Below are positions 63,031 through 64,000 of a DNA stretch of 64,000 nucleotides, piece by piece. This DNA is from Taenia hydatigena (taxonomy: Eukaryota > Platyhelminthes > Cestoda > Cyclophyllidea > Taeniidae). The DNA is taken from NCBI GenBank assembly GCA_036345935.2, contig JADWOT020000006.1:13118519-13182518 (forward strand), read 5' to 3'. A model generated the notes under the pieces. It saw only the letters and a program-made list of their open reading frames with translations. It had not been told where the DNA came from and made no database searches. Made by a program: the position numbers and the translations under genes. Within the stretch, counting starts at the first letter, position 1. Every line of letters begins with the position of its first letter.

Positions 63031-63925
63031 ATGCGCCTTCTGGAGCGCATCCAACGAGCTCTTTTTGTTATCGAGAAAGAATTTGGAAAACAATCAGCGG
63101 CAGCTGAAAACCGCATCAAGGACGGAGTACAAGCTGATAAGTCCAAGGCCAGGGAGATGGGGCTTCTTGATCAGGTAATTTGTTTAAAATAACTTACACT
63201 TCCTCAGTTAGGGTCCTGCAGCACGTTAATTTGTTGCCTTTTAGGCTGATACTCTGACAGCTGCTACTGCAAGAAGCTGCTAGTGAGTACCTTTACTTGC
63301 GCAATTGGCACCGTCTCTTTGGGAAGACGTGGACTGCTGAGAAGGAATGTTTTTTTCATGCAAATTAGCCTTATTGGTGGTCTTTTGTTCCAGCTACCTG
63401 GTGAACAAATGTACTTATTCACGTGCCTTCCATTTAGCCAAAAATACAGGAGCCACGTACACTAAGGTCTTAGACACTTGAAAGCAAGATTTCTGTGGGA
63501 ATCTGAACGGTGGAATATCAAACGGCACTCATGGACGTGACCAGGAGCTTAGGAAGTTCATCAGGAAACTAGAATTTTCTATTCAACCGGCAGCGTCGGC
63601 TCGCATCAGTCGGGAGCGAGTGATAGTTTTTGCACTTGAAATATTAAACGCTACTTTTAAATGTGGGCAGCGGCACAAATATGAAGTATTTTAGGTTTTA
63701 GACTTCGAGGTAAAGAATTTGCACATTCTGGAGGAGTGCAACAATTTGAGGAAAATTTACATTGACAAAATATGAAAACTTAAAGAGAAATATCAGCTAT
63801 ACGTTCGAGGGCACGAAGATCTGGAGCCAAGAACCAATTTAGGGGTTGAGGATTATCGCACAGATCTAGGTGAAGTGGAAAAGAATCCCACTGCAACAGT
63901 TAATCCACCAAACAACGTTAAGTGA
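63031..63925 (+). pseudogene. Coding-like multi-exon segment with in-frame stops
   Basis: Exons 63031-63174 (ATG; MRLLERIQRALFVIEKEF), 63245-63282 and 63394 onward join in phase (donors GTAATT and GTGAGT; acceptors TTTTAG and TTCCAG). The frame reaches TGA at 63479-63481, giving 89 codons. Beyond it the same frame keeps a protein-like, helix-rich character (QELRKFIRKLEF, RVIVFALEILNATF, LEECNNLRKIY) to a TGA at 63923-63925, broken by TAG at 63692 and TGA at 63773. A 39-nt GTGGGC...TTTTAG intron (63663-63701) would remove the TAG. It could be a decayed gene, a gene with more small introns than I could place, or an 89-residue gene followed by chance sequence. Family unknown. Confidence 0.35.
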
Positions 63926-64000
63926 TTGTATTCACATGGAAGATTTGTCTCAACTTGCAAATTTGGTCGCTTAAAACCTCCTCGTCTACTTTTAAAGATA

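Noticed and set aside
63479..63775. TGA codons read as selenocysteine
   Set aside because: There is no selenoprotein motif around them and no SECIS-like element could be identified; decay or missed introns are simpler.

Overview
The window looks like nuclear DNA of a flatworm, most likely a tapeworm. The evidence is spliced genes with many introns, two tight intron size classes (about 29-39 nt and about 65-75 nt), several GC-AG introns, long non-coding stretches, simple repeats and remains of a Ty3/gypsy retrotransposon. I read the taxon from gene style only, so it is an inference. No prokaryotic operon, CRISPR array or defence island is present. All gene models were built by hand from splice signals, phase and family similarity.

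Layout. 385-15321 (+): a cyclic nucleotide-gated (CNG) cation channel with nine recognised exons. Its 3' end is unresolved, with candidate exons at 16787-17038 and 17694-18363; coiled-coil terminal exons of the same or another gene lie at 19325-20022. 21314-23700 (-) and 29780-32166 (+): two nearly identical, inverted, dead gypsy pol fragments. Between these arms lie methionine aminopeptidase 2 (METAP2, 24127-28038, +) and an unrecognised convergent gene (28232-28812, -). 32479-34625 (+): a casein kinase 1-like kinase, complete in five exons.

36369-59624 (-): a very large MAP4K3/MAP4K5-type (GCK-I) kinase. I could join 30 exons into one frame of 1,784 codons plus stop, made of an N-terminal kinase domain, a linker of about 1,080 residues and a C-terminal citron homology (CNH) domain. 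60508-61850 (+): a SNAPC1-like snRNA transcription factor subunit, head-to-head with the kinase. 61934-63925: small uncertain genes on both strands, ending in a coding-like stretch with in-frame stops.

The genes have unrelated cell roles: ion channel signalling, N-terminal Met removal, two Ser/Thr kinases and snRNA transcription. The window is ordinary gene-bearing chromosome. Its most notable features are the inverted retrotransposon relic around METAP2, the micro-introns and the expanded MAP4K linker. I do not see evidence of a wholly new system.
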